A DNA stretch of 64,000 nucleotides from Rebecca billardiae RCC1528 (taxonomy: Eukaryota; Haptophyta), in the NCBI GenBank assembly GCA_965240325.2, contig OZ251237.1:1116001-1180000 (forward strand). The letters run 5' to 3'. The notes below the pieces were generated by a model. That model did not search any database. It saw only the letters and a list, made by a program, of their open reading frames with translations, and was not told where the DNA came from. Position numbers and translations under genes: made by a program. Below, in pieces: positions 32,452 to 42,144 of the stretch; position 1 is the first letter of the stretch, and each line of letters opens with the position of its first letter.

Positions 32452-33462
32452 CTAAGCAGTAGCAGTCAGCTGTGCGGAGAGTGCGAGGCCGTCGTGAGCG
32501 AGTGCAATGTCGAGCCCCTCGCGCTTTCCAAGTGCGCGGAGCTCGCGGTTGGTGGCGTGATGCTCAAGCGAGTGGGACATGCCGACGAACCGCGCCAATC
32601 GAGGCCGCAGCTCGCGCACCAGCTGCAGGCTCTGCTTCAGGGACGCGTGCACGCGTGGCGGGTTGTCGCGATCGATCGCATCGAGCACGAGCAGCGCGAT
32701 GCGCTTCCCGTCCGTGCTCCACGCGCGGAGCCGTGCGAGCACGTCGGGCGGCACGTGCGTGTAGTCGCTCAGGTAGACGACCTTGTGCTCATCTGGGCCG
32801 AACGCGTAGCCCATGCACGTGTAGCCAGCCCCGTGCTCCACGGGCAGCGGCGTGAACTCCACGCCGCACACGTCAAACGGCGCCGCCTCGTCGATGGCGT
32901 GCCACTCGAGCTGCGCGACAAAGCGCCTGATACCGGAGGCGCGCCGCGGGTGCACGAGGTACGGGAACGCGCGCGCACAATGCCGAAGCGTGCGTCGGTC
33001 GCAAAAGACCGGCGTCGGCGTCATCTGGCGCTCCGCGTCGAGCCGCTGCACGCTGCGAATGTCGTCGAGGCCGAGCACAGCGTCCGCGTGGTCGTGCGTC
33101 AGGATGATGGCATCCACGCCGTCGACGCCGAGCTTGTGGAAGAAGCGCAGGACGGCGCTGCGGAACGTCTTGCCACAATCGATGATGATGTGTCGAGCGG
33201 GCTGGCCCGCCGAGCCGGGGATGGTGATCAGGAGGGACACGTTGCCGCGGAAGTTCTTGTTGCGCGGGCCGCGGCGAGCGCGCGTGCACGTGCGGCAGCG
33301 TCCGTGTGCGGCGCCATTCGCGACGCAGCGCAGGTCGGGCAGCGCCGTGCTAGGGCCGGAGCCGAGGAAGACGATGCGCCCCACCCCTTGCGACTGCTCT
33401 CCGCCACTGATGCAACACCACAGGGTGAGCAGCAGGGCCGCCAGCCTCGCGGCGGCCGCCAT
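32452..33462 (-). CDS. Metallo-beta-lactamase-fold hydrolase (PhnP-like)
   Basis: I chose the Met at 33462, which opens a signal peptide (MAAAARLAALLLTLWCC). The upstream open frame would run into the divergent gene. Product 336 residues. Early FLGSGPSTALP is the typical first loop. A Cys-rich insert (CRTCTRARRGPRNKNFRGN) resembles the zinc-associated loop in PhnP-type proteins. The metal motif is THDHADAVLGLDDIR, followed by VYLSDYTHVP and a late His in MSHSLEHHAT. Such proteins are phosphodiesterase-like hydrolases; the substrate is unknown. The signal peptide suggests secretion or an endomembrane or plastid route. Confidence 0.85.
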   Translation of the reverse strand: MAAAARLAALLLTLWCCISGGEQSQGVGRIVFLGSGPSTALPDLRCVANGAAHGRCRTCTRARRGPRNKNFRGNVSLLITIPGSAGQPARHIIIDCGKTFRSAVLRFFHKLGVDGVDAIILTHDHADAVLGLDDIRSVQRLDAERQMTPTPVFCDRRTLRHCARAFPYLVHPRRASGIRRFVAQLEWHAIDEAAPFDVCGVEFTPLPVEHGAGYTCMGYAFGPDEHKVVYLSDYTHVPPDVLARLRAWSTDGKRIALLVLDAIDRDNPPRVHASLKQSLQLVRELRPRLARFVGMSHSLEHHATNRELRALGKREGLDIALAHDGLALSAQLTATA

Positions 33463-33549
33463 GCGTCCAGTGACGGGCTTGGCCGCCTGCCCGCCTGGCG
33501 GTGGGGCCACCCGGAAGCGGTCTAACGCGCCCGCCGCGTCGCGTGCGAC
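33463..33549. promoter_or_regulatory. 87-bp divergent promoter region (MBL hydrolase / SETD9-like)
   Basis: The tightest of the head-to-head gaps in the window: starts at 33462 (minus) and 33550 (plus). GC-rich, without an obvious TATA element. Confidence 0.5.
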
Positions 33550-34497
33550 ATGTTCAGCGTGCCGCGCGGCTTGCTCGCTCGCATCAATCGCTGGCGGCAC
33601 GGCGTATCGTTGATGGAAGAAGCGGACATCTGGCGCCTCTTCATCGTCTGCGCGCATCGACGCGAGCTGCTCAAGCACGGCGAGCCGCCGCCGCGCACGT
33701 GGATGGAGAAGCTGCGCGCAAGTCCGCCGCCGTTTGCCGAGCAGAAGTCGTTCGTGCATGCAGAGCTGCAGGTGCAAGCTCTGCAAGCGCTTCGCTCGGC
33801 ACATGACGGCGAAGCAGATTACGAGCCATCCTTCGATCTCAGACGAATCGCGGAGCGCTCACATGACGCGCCGACAACATGCAGCGGTGTGCGGCTGGAC
33901 GGCTACGCCAACGCTGGCGACCTCGTCGCCTTCTTCCCCGGCGTCGTCTACACGACGCGCGACGTCTGGCACCTTCCCGGCGGGATCGAAAGCCTCAGAG
34001 GCGCCAACCTCTTTGCACGGCACGATGGAAGCATCGTGAACGCCTCTGAGCTGGGTGCCCTCCCGGCCGCGGGCGCACGCCACCCCCTCGCGCTCGCGCA
34101 CGAAATCAGCCACCCCCCGGAAGGGCGCGAGCCCAACGTCGCTCCATTCGGGCTCGACCTCGAGCTGGCGGCCCTGCAGCCGGAGCTCAGAGCGCACGTG
34201 CCCAACCTGAGCTTTGCCGCCCTGCCCTCCGAGCGCGCGAGAGAGTCGCGCGAGAGCATGCTCGACCTGATGCGCCACTCGATCACAGAGGGCGAGTACC
34301 CGGGCGGCACACTCGACGGGCAGCCGGTGGCGATGCCCGCGCAGCCAACGCTTGTGATGGTCGCACTTCGCGAGATCGACCACGAGGAGCTCCTGCTGAA
34401 CTACCGCCTGAACCCGAAGAATGCGCGCCCGTCGTGGTACAAGCCCGTGAGCGGCATCGAGGAGGACTTCCGATGGGCGATGGCGTCCGCAGCCTGA
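33550..34497 (+). CDS. SET-domain protein resembling SETD9
   Basis: Intronless, 315 residues. The SET core begins with DLVAFFPGVVYTTRDVWHLP, equivalent to the pseudo-start CFYPGTVY of SETD9. It continues with HPLALAHEISHPPEGREPNV in the position of the NH..PN SAM-binding motif, then LVMVALREIDHEELLLNYRLNP with the terminal EELxxNY. SET proteins methylate lysines; SETD9 substrates are poorly known. The NHS motif is reduced to AHEISH, so activity is uncertain. The N-terminal 90 residues are helical and basic. Confidence 0.78.
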   Translation: MFSVPRGLLARINRWRHGVSLMEEADIWRLFIVCAHRRELLKHGEPPPRTWMEKLRASPPPFAEQKSFVHAELQVQALQALRSAHDGEADYEPSFDLRRIAERSHDAPTTCSGVRLDGYANAGDLVAFFPGVVYTTRDVWHLPGGIESLRGANLFARHDGSIVNASELGALPAAGARHPLALAHEISHPPEGREPNVAPFGLDLELAALQPELRAHVPNLSFAALPSERARESRESMLDLMRHSITEGEYPGGTLDGQPVAMPAQPTLVMVALREIDHEELLLNYRLNPKNARPSWYKPVSGIEEDFRWAMASAA

Positions 34498-34849
34498 CGC
34501 GCGAGGCTATCGGACGATGTCGATGTGGATCTGGATTCCTGAGTCTTACTGATGAGACTTAGTAGTTACACAGTATAGTCAGTTCGTCGTCGCTCAATAT
34601 ACTAGCAGCTGAGAGAATCGTCGCGGATCATGCGGAGCAGATCGATATATTTCGCCGAGGCACATCCCGTCATCAGCGTCATCATCTCGTCATAGTAATT
34701 AGTATATATCACATCCGCCCGCGCCGCCCGACCGGACAGGTACAGTAGCCATGGCCCATGTCACATCACTCACAGCGAGCCAGCAGACGCTGCTGCTTCG
34801 AGCTCGCTCCTCTCCACAGGCATCACCGGTATCGCCAGCAGGCACTTGG
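34498..34849. other. Intergenic spacer between converging genes
   Basis: About 350 bp between the stop codons of two converging genes; AT-richer, with no gene seen. It presumably contains two 3' UTRs. Confidence 0.5.
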
Positions 34850-36301
34850 TCAGATCATGTCGACCTCGGGGATGTACGGATCGCCGCGGCATGCGGACGT
34901 GAAGAGCTCGTGCCGGATCTCGGGCGTGATCTGCTGGTGCGTGTGCTTGCGCAGGACGGGCTTGAGGTCCTCCTTCTGCTCCTGCGTGAGCTCGAGCTTG
35001 TAGTGCTGCGCGAAGACGAGCAGCGACTGGTGCCAGATGACGGGGAGCTCGTGGTCGACGTCGTGGAACCCGGCGAAGTAGTCGGCGAGCGCGTCGACCA
35101 CGCGGTACGGCAGCGCGTACTTCTTCATGAGCAGCGTGCGCATGAAGAGGATGGACGCGCCCGAGAGCGGCATCTCGGTGAGCTTGAGCAGCGTGACGGA
35201 CGAGTGCATCGCCGGCACGGAGACCTTGCCGAGCACGGAGCACACGATCATCGCGTGCAGCAGCGAGCACCGCTCCTCGCACATCGGCAGCACGATGCCC
35301 TTGAAGAAGGCGGCCGGCTTGTACACCGCCTTTTTCAGCGCCATGTAGTAGTGGTAGTTGAGCCGCTTGTTCGCGTCGATGTCGTCGAGCACCGCGGGGA
35401 GCAGCACGAGCGCGTAGAAGCGCTGGGCCATGCGCGGGTTGAGCGACGAGGCGAAGATGCGCGTCGCGGCCGCGCACGCCTGCGGCGACCAGCCTTGCGG
35501 CTGCGTGAGGAAGAGCACATCCTCCCAGTTGGTGAGGCGCGGCACAATTTTGAACGCCTTGGGCAGCTTGCCCGCGCGGTACCGCCGCAGCAGCTCGCCG
35601 ATCGAGGAGTAGACCTGCACGACCTTGTCGGGGAGCGGCTCTGCGCCGCCAGCAGCCGCAGAGCCCCCGCCACCCGCGCCGCCCGCGCCAGCCACGCCCG
35701 CGGTGCCGGCGGCCGCCTCCCCCGTGTGCTCCGCGAGCTTCTCCATGATCACGTCGGCGAGCGTGCGGCGCGCGCCGGTCTCGCTGGGCATCAGCCGCGC
35801 GAGCAGGGCCTCGTCGGCCTCGTCCACCTCGACTTCCTCCATCTCCTCCTCCTCCTCGCCGTCCTCGCCGCCGAACCCCAGCCCCTCGCCGTCGTCCATG
35901 TCGCTGTCCACGTCGTCGTCAAAGCCTTTCGCCGCGGACGCAGATCTGCGCGCAGCCAGCTGGCTGCCTTGCGCCTCCGCCTCGAACTCTTCCTGCTGCG
36001 CGCGCGCCTCGCGCATGATCTTACGGCTGAGGTCGGCTGGCACGCGGGCGTCGTCATGATCGCCCTGCTCGTCCTCGTCCTCGTCACCCTCGCCGCCGCG
36101 GCGCCCGCGGTGGGCCGACTGCGCGCGCGGCCGCTCGCCCGAGGCGCGCCGCTGCCGTTTCGTGGACGCAGCGGGGCGAGGGCCGGCGCGTTTCTCTCCA
36201 GAAGCGGCTGGGCGGCCGCGCGCGGGCGCAACGCGCCCGCGCTCAGCCTCCCGGCCGCGCGGGGCGCTGCGGGCCCGTCCAGGGCTTGGGGCGCGTGCCA
36301 T
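34850..36301 (-). CDS. BYSL: Bystin / Enp1, 40S ribosome biogenesis factor
   Basis: Intronless, 483 residues from the ATG at 36301. The N-terminal third is basic, then acidic and disordered (DDVDSDMDDGEGLGF), as in other bystins. The conserved domain starts near 250 with SIGELLRRYRAGKLPKAFK. It continues with RLNYHYYMALKKAVYKPAAF, PAMHSSVTLLKLTEMPLSGA, LLMKKYALPYRVVDAL, PVIWHQSLLVFAQHYK and ITPEIRHEL near the end. Bystin binds pre-40S particles and is needed for 18S rRNA maturation and export. It is divergently paired with the D-box protein. Confidence 0.96.
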   Translation of the reverse strand: MARAPSPGRARSAPRGREAERGRVAPARGRPAASGEKRAGPRPAASTKRQRRASGERPRAQSAHRGRRGGEGDEDEDEQGDHDDARVPADLSRKIMREARAQQEEFEAEAQGSQLAARRSASAAKGFDDDVDSDMDDGEGLGFGGEDGEEEEEMEEVEVDEADEALLARLMPSETGARRTLADVIMEKLAEHTGEAAAGTAGVAGAGGAGGGGSAAAGGAEPLPDKVVQVYSSIGELLRRYRAGKLPKAFKIVPRLTNWEDVLFLTQPQGWSPQACAAATRIFASSLNPRMAQRFYALVLLPAVLDDIDANKRLNYHYYMALKKAVYKPAAFFKGIVLPMCEERCSLLHAMIVCSVLGKVSVPAMHSSVTLLKLTEMPLSGASILFMRTLLMKKYALPYRVVDALADYFAGFHDVDHELPVIWHQSLLVFAQHYKLELTQEQKEDLKPVLRKHTHQQITPEIRHELFTSACRGDPYIPEVDMI

Positions 36302-36459
36302 GCTGGCCCTGGAATCGCGCGTCGGACGTCCACGCGGTCCTCGCGCCCGGCGCAAAAGCAGATGAGCCGGATCCGGGCAGCCATCGTGCTTCCGCCGGCA
36401 GGGGCGGTGAAAACTCTCGAAACGGCTGCTTCAACCACCACCCGGCCTTGGCCGGGCCG
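36302..36459. promoter_or_regulatory. 158-bp divergent promoter region (bystin / D-box protein)
   Basis: Contains GGCGCAAAA near 36349 and GGCGGTGAAAA near 36404. Both resemble E2F-type sites (TTTSGCGC-like), which would suit a cell-cycle gene; this is inference from words alone. Confidence 0.4.
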
Positions 36460-37092
36460 ATGCTCCACATCCACGAGGACGTGCCGCGGCGGCGCGCGGC
36501 TGGATCAAGGCCGAAGGCCGTGCAGAAGGCAGTGTCCAGCTTCGATGCGCCCTCTGGCAAGAGCGCCGCCCCGCCCAAGCCGCGGCGTGCTCTCGGTGAT
36601 ATCACCAACAAGGGGCTCAAAGCTGGTCATGCCGGTGCCGGATCGGTGCCAAACGGCAAGCAGGCCTTGAAGGCTGACATGCCCGCCCGCGCAGCGACGC
36701 GTGCGATCGATGGGGACATCGCCACAGAAACCTGCTTCCCGGCAGAGCCATCCGTCATCAGCATCGACCCCTACCACTTTGACCTGGATGCTTGCGTCGA
36801 GACGGTTCTGGCATATCGTGCGCCGGACATCCCCGCAGCCGGAGATGGGGACCATTCGGCGCTGGACGAGCTCCTGTTCGGCATGCCGCCGCCGCCATTG
36901 CAGATGGAGAGCATTGATGGCGTCTCACGACTTGCACCTGCTCCGCCCTCGACGGCAGACCTGCTCGGCGACGAGATGGGCGCCGGCTGCGAGTTCATGC
37001 GCATTCCTGATGCGCTGCCCGAGACCGTGGGCATCGATGCCACGGGATGCGTCGCGGACACTTCCGACGACGACATGCAGCTTGACGACTGA
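36460..37092 (+). CDS. D-box protein, securin candidate
   Basis: 210 residues from the ATG at 36460; no cyclin box or other globular domain. Residues 26-51 read SSFDAP...PKPRRALGDITNK, with a full destruction box RxxLxxxxN at 42-50. Human securin has an FDAP...KATRKALG segment in the same order. A later LDELLFGMPPPPLQM (~128-142) parallels the EKLFQLGPPSPVKM of human securin, and the C-terminus is acidic (DTSDDDMQLDD). Securins inhibit separase until APC/C destroys them. They diverge so fast that homologs outside fungi and animals are rarely identified by sequence. Alternatives are another APC/C substrate such as a shugoshin-like or plant PANS-like protein. No KEN box was seen. Confidence 0.62.
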   Translation: MLHIHEDVPRRRAAGSRPKAVQKAVSSFDAPSGKSAAPPKPRRALGDITNKGLKAGHAGAGSVPNGKQALKADMPARAATRAIDGDIATETCFPAEPSVISIDPYHFDLDACVETVLAYRAPDIPAAGDGDHSALDELLFGMPPPPLQMESIDGVSRLAPAPPSTADLLGDEMGAGCEFMRIPDALPETVGIDATGCVADTSDDDMQLDD

Positions 37093-37838
37093 TGTCGCGT
37101 ACTCGTGCTGCACACCACGTTTTGATCGATGCACATGGCGGCGGCTGCACGTTCAACCTTTGTTCTCCACGACTACGCTACCCGAGTCGTTTTCTATCAC
37201 ACTCCGCCGTTCACGGTCTTCACGGACACGGCCACGGGACACGGGTTAGTCGTTGTGGATGGACAGCGTGCCTCAGGGCCAGGCCCCGCCCACCCGGTTG
37301 GTGTGCCACGACAGCCTTGATCAAATGCGATCAATGAACAATAACAATATGTTGATGCTGCTGATCGGATCGGCTGACAGTGCCAGTGTCAGTGACACGG
37401 GGTCACGGCCCGCCGCACCCGAGCACGGTCTCCAGGCTCCGACCCGGAGCGCGGGCCGGAGCCGCCGCGCCGCACAGCCGCCAGGCCCTAAGTGGGCCGC
37501 ATGGCAGGCAGCATGCGGGCCTGTCGAGTGTCGTTCGTCGTATTAAAATTTTAATACACCGCAAAAAAACCCGCCACAGTAACTAGCTAGTGGCACGCAG
37601 TCGCCCGGAGTGTCCGAGCTCATAAATTACACTGAACGGCAAATAATAATATTATAATTTCCCACCGCGAGTACTAACTAGTAACTGGCTCCGCGTCCCC
37701 GGTGCCGCCATGCCTCGTGCCGATGACGACTGGTCTGGCGGCGATTGATCACGTGACGATGCCTCAGATGATTCTGATGATACGACTGTAATGTGTGTAG
37801 ACTGTAGTTACTAATACTAGTTAGTCGAGTCCGCGACG
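37093..37838. other. Intergenic spacer without recognisable gene
   Basis: About 750 bp between converging genes, with A-rich patches near 37545-37570 and 37640-37670. No feature supported. Confidence 0.55.
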
Positions 37839-38966
37839 TCACAATGTCTCCAGATTGTGCGGCGACACATCGTCCGCTGGCCCGGCGCGCCGCTCGAGCA
37901 GCGCGCGCGTCTCGCTCCAGAGCCACGCGCCCCAGCGCCGCGACGCGGCGGGCGAGGGCCACGCCTCGCTCATGTGGTAGTGCGTCTCCTCCGCTGGCGC
38001 CGGCAGCGCGCCGATGGGCTCGACGGCGAGCGCGACCACTGGCAGCGCGGCCTCAGCTGGTGTCGGGAAGAGGCGAGCGAGCGCGGCGGCGATGAGCCGC
38101 GCGAGCAGCGGCGGCAGGTCGCGCGCGATCTCGGACGCGACGGGGCCGGGGCAGACGTCAAACACCTCGACGCCCTCTGGCCCCCACTGCCGCGCGAGCT
38201 CGTGCGCCCAGATCGCGAGCAGCAGCTTGGAGTAGCCGTACCGCGCCATCGCGTTGGCCACGCCCATCGTGCGCCAGCCGGGTGTCGTGCCGAGCGGCTC
38301 GAGCGGCGCAGCGTGCTGCCGGTGCTCCTCGGAGCCCACAAAGACGATGCGCGCGCGCGGCGCGAGCACGCCGCGCTCGCGCAGCCGCTCGGTCCACAGC
38401 GCGTTCCCGGCAAAGTTGACGCCGAGCGCGAGCTCGAGCCCTTCCGCCGTGCGCGCGGCCGAGACCGGCACGAGGCCGGCGTTGTTGACCAGCGCGTCTG
38501 CGATCACGCCCGCCTCCGCGAGCGCGTCCACGGCGCGCTCGATAGAGTCGAAGCTGGCGAGGTCGAAGCCGGGCACGCCGAGCACGCGCACGCCGTCCGC
38601 GGTGAGCGTGCGGTTGGTCCCGCACACGCGCGAGGCCATCGTCGCCTGCTCCGCCACGTGCTGCTCCAGGTGATGGCTGGGCATTGGCCTGCGATGCGGG
38701 AGCACGAGGGACGCGCCGCCGAGCGCGAGGTGGGCGGCGATCCCGCTGCCGAGGCCGGAGGTGGCGCCCGTCACGATCACGGTGCGGTTCTTCAGTGGCG
38801 ACTCCGCATGAAGCCGCGCGGCGAGCGCTGCCATCCGGTCGCCGTTGCGTCTGCGCACTGCGTACGCGCGCATGAGCAGCTCGGGCGTGCTGCTGCCGTT
38901 GAGCATGAGCCGTGCGGCCACAGAGCACGCCGCGACGAGCACGACGAGGAGCTTCCAGGCAGCCAT
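37839..38966 (-). CDS. Short-chain dehydrogenase/reductase (retinol dehydrogenase-like)
   Basis: 375 residues from the Met at 38966, which has a good context (AATCATGG) and opens a hydrophobic anchor (WKLLVVLVAACSVAARLML). A longer frame starting at 39077 is possible. The classical SDR motifs are present: TGATSGLGSG for cofactor binding, NNAG, IVFVGSEEH with the catalytic Ser, and YGYSK with Tyr and Lys, followed by CPGPV. Membrane-anchored SDRs of this type reduce carbonyls of lipids, retinoids or tetrapyrroles with NADP(H). The substrate cannot be specified. Confidence 0.9.
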   Translation of the reverse strand: MAAWKLLVVLVAACSVAARLMLNGSSTPELLMRAYAVRRRNGDRMAALAARLHAESPLKNRTVIVTGATSGLGSGIAAHLALGGASLVLPHRRPMPSHHLEQHVAEQATMASRVCGTNRTLTADGVRVLGVPGFDLASFDSIERAVDALAEAGVIADALVNNAGLVPVSAARTAEGLELALGVNFAGNALWTERLRERGVLAPRARIVFVGSEEHRQHAAPLEPLGTTPGWRTMGVANAMARYGYSKLLLAIWAHELARQWGPEGVEVFDVCPGPVASEIARDLPPLLARLIAAALARLFPTPAEAALPVVALAVEPIGALPAPAEETHYHMSEAWPSPAASRRWGAWLWSETRALLERRAGPADDVSPHNLETL

Positions 38967-39150
38967 GATTTGGGGGTGGTGCAGAGCGTACGGGCGTCCG
39001 TCCATGGTGGGTGTCTTCCCAGTCCGGATCCGCAAGTTGTGTGCAGCAGCAAGCAGCAAGCAGCACCGGACCAGCAAGGAAGCGCCGCTTCGTCACCGGC
39101 CGTCACCTTGACGCGGCGGCAGATTCCGCGGCGGACGTGCGCGAAAACCC
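38967..39150. promoter_or_regulatory. 184-bp divergent promoter region (SDR / aspartokinase)
   Basis: Lies between starts at 38966 and 39151. Carries AGTCCGG at 39021-39027 and a short AGC repeat near 39050-39063. Confidence 0.45.
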
Positions 39151-42144
39151 ATGGAGGGCGGCATGCTCGGGCCTCGCTCCGTGCACAAATTTGGCGGCAC
39201 GTCGGTGCAGTCGGCGTCGGCGATGCACCAGGTGCGGCAGATCATCGAGCACCTCGCTCGCGAGCAGGGCTCCGACTCGCCGCTCGCCGTCGTCGTCTCG
39301 GCGATGGGCGGCAAGCCGAAGACGACGGACATGCTGATTGACAGCACCAAGGCGGCGAGCCGCGGCGACCTGGCGGGCGCGCAGGAGCTGCTCGTGGCGA
39401 TCAAGAAGAAGCACGAGGAGGCGATCGAGCGGATGATCCCGGACGAAGCGCACGCGGCCGCCCGCGCCGAGCTCGTCCGTGTGCTCAACGGCGACCTGGA
39501 CGACATCCGCCACCTGCTGCGCGCCGTCTCGCTGATGAGGAGCGCCGACCAGAAGCTCGTCGGCGTGATCTCGGGGTACGGCGAGCAGTGGTCTGCGCGG
39601 ATGATGGCCGCGCTGCTGCGCGCCACCTCCACGCCGCCCGCCGCGGACAACTGGGTGTACCTCGACGCGCGCGCCGTGCTGATTGTCGACGACACGATTG
39701 CGACCGGCACGGCCATCCAGTGGGACGCGAGCGAGGCGCGCCTCAAGGCGTTCGTCGAGGCGCACCCGCGCGCGTCGTTCGTGATCACGGGGTTCATCGC
39801 GTCGACGGTCGACGGCGGGATCACCACGCTCGGCCGCGACGGCTCCGACTACTCCGCCTCCGTCTTTGCGCGGCTGCTGCAGGCGGAGGCGTGCGTAATC
39901 TGGACGGACGTCTCCGGCGTGCTCTCCGCAGACCCGCGCGTGGTCGCCGACGCGTACGTGCTGCCCGAGGTGTCGTACAACGAGGCGGCGGAGCTGGCGC
40001 ACTTTGGCGCGAAGGTGGTGCACCCCAAGACCATGCAGCCCGCGCTCGCGCGGCACGACTGGCGCGCCGGCGCCAAGTCGATCCCGATCTACATCCGGAA
40101 CACGTTTGCGCCCGCAGACGCGGGCACGCGCATCTTTGAGACGAGCGACCTCACGCGCGCGCGCGAGGTGTGCGGCGTGTCGGCGATGCGCGGGATGTGC
40201 CTGATCAACGTGATGGGACGCGGGATGGTGGGCATCCCCGGCGTCTCCTCCCGCCTCTTCTCCGCGCTCCACTCCCTCTCGATCAACGTGACCGCCATCG
40301 CGCAGGCCTCGTCCGAGCAGTCCATCTCGGTCGCGCTCGTCAAGGAGGACGGCGAGCGCGCGCGCGCGGCCGTGCTCGACGTGTTCCGCTCGGAGCTGAG
40401 CGCGGGGCACATCGAGGACGTGCAGCTGGAGGACGACGTGACGATCATCGCGGTCGTCGGCGACGGCATGTCCCACCGCCCCGGCGTCGCGGGCAAGGTG
40501 ATGGGCGCGCTCGGACACGCCGGCGTGAACATCCGCGCGATCGCGCAGGGCTGCAACGAGACAAACATCACCACCATCGTCGACGGCGCGCACTCGCTGC
40601 GCGCGCTGCGCGCGGTGCACGCGGCGTTCCTCGCGTCGCTCGCCGTCGCCGTCGGCGTGGTCACCCGCTCCTCCGCCGTCGCCGACTCGCTCCTCGCCGC
40701 CTTCGACGCGCACGCGCCCACGACCGAGCACCGATTCGGGCTGACCGCTCGAGTGCACGCGCTGTTGCAGCTGCCGGGCGCGGGCTCGGGCGCGAGCGGC
40801 GGCGCGCTCGAGGAGGCGGCGATGAAGCGCAACGCGTCGTCGAGCTCGGGGAAGATGCTCTTCGCGCGCGCGTCCTCCGCCCTCGACATCGCGCAGTGGC
40901 GCGCCGAGATGTCCTCCGAAGGCCAGCCGGTGGACCTGAGCGCGTTCACGCAGCGCATGCTGCAGTCAGACGTGCCGATGCGCGTCGTCGTCGACGCGTC
41001 CGACTCGCCCGACGCGGCGGCGTGGCACGCCAAGTGGCTCAGCGAGGGGATCCACGTGGTGACGAACAACTCGACCGCGCTCACCGGCGACGTCGCCTCG
41101 TACCGCGCCCTCTTCGACGCGCGGCGCAACTCGACCGCGCGCTACGTGTACGGCACCGCTTACGGCGACTGGCTTCCGGTCGCCTCGACCGTCACAACGC
41201 TGCTGGCGTCCGGCGACGCGGTCAAGAGTCTCGAGGGGGCCCTCTCCGCCTCGGTCTCGTACGTGCTCAACCGCGTGTCGCCCGTGGGGCAGCTCGTCGC
41301 CGCCGGCGGCGAGACGCCGCCCACCTTCTCGCAGGTGCGCGCGCGCCCTGCGCGCCGCCGCTGCCGCCGCGCCTCGCGCGCGCGCTCCGCCGCCGCGCCC
41401 GGCGCGCGCCGCCTCGCCCCTGCATGATGCCATCACCGATCTGCGCTCTGAGCTGGCGGCGCGTGCTCACGATCCCGCGCGCGTGCGCGCGCCGGCTGCG
41501 CGCACGCAGGCGGTGCGCGAGGGCTTGGAGCTCGGCCTGTTCGAGATGGACCCGCGCGATGACCTCACCGGTCTGCACAGCGCGCGCCAGCTGCTGTGCC
41601 TGGGCCGCGGTGCGTGCCGCGCGCGCGCCCGCGTCGTGGCCGCGCGCGCGCGTGGCGCGTTGTGCGCGCTCCGCGCACTCACACTCACCCGCGCCGCGCG
41701 CCACGCGCAGACCTGGGCTACGAGCTCACCCTGCAGGACATCGAGACGGAGCCGCTGGTGCCGGCCACGTCGGCGAGCATGCGCAGCACTGAGGAGATCG
41801 TCGCCGCCATGGCCGCCCACGATGAGGCGATCGCGGCGCGCGTGCGCGCCGCCGTCGCCAACGGCTGCGTGCTGCGGTATGTCGCCAGCCTCACCAACGG
41901 CGACGGCGCGCAGCCGCGCGCGGCGCTGCGGCTCGTCGAGCTGCCGGTGCTCCACCCATTTGCCGCGCTCTCGGGCTCGTCTATCGCCGTCGCCTTCTAC
42001 ACCAAGGAGCATGCCGAGCAGCCGCTCGTGATCTCGGGCCAGATCTCGCTCACGTCGTGCGTGAACGCTCTGTACTCGGACCTGATCCGGCTGGCGCGCA
42101 CGCTTGACACGCGCGCGCGCGACCGCGGCCCCAACTCCAACTGA
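39151..42144 (+). CDS. Aspartokinase fused to a degenerate homoserine dehydrogenase domain
   Basis: Exons 39151-41334, 41510-41609 and 41711-42144; introns of 175 and 101 bp. Product 905 residues. The aspartokinase part is intact: HKFGGTSV at 12, GYGEQWSA, ITTLGRDGSDYSA, then two ACT domains (INVTAIAQ, VNIRAIAQ). The layout matches bifunctional ThrA/AK-HSDH enzymes. In the dehydrogenase part, however, the GxGxxG loop (VGVVTRSSAVAD), the PNKK loop (NNSTA) and the catalytic DxxxK of GxDVARK (here GLHSARQ) are all replaced, although the fold outline (DPRDDLTG, HVVTNN) remains. Aspartokinase starts lysine/threonine/methionine synthesis. No transit peptide precedes the kinase at this start. Confidence 0.9.

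Noticed and set aside
41335-41509. Extra coding exon inside the first aspartokinase intron
   Set aside because: Part of the intron reads openly into exon 2, but homologs join the FS(Q/E) and (A/V)VRE segments directly, and the shorter junction is phase-correct.
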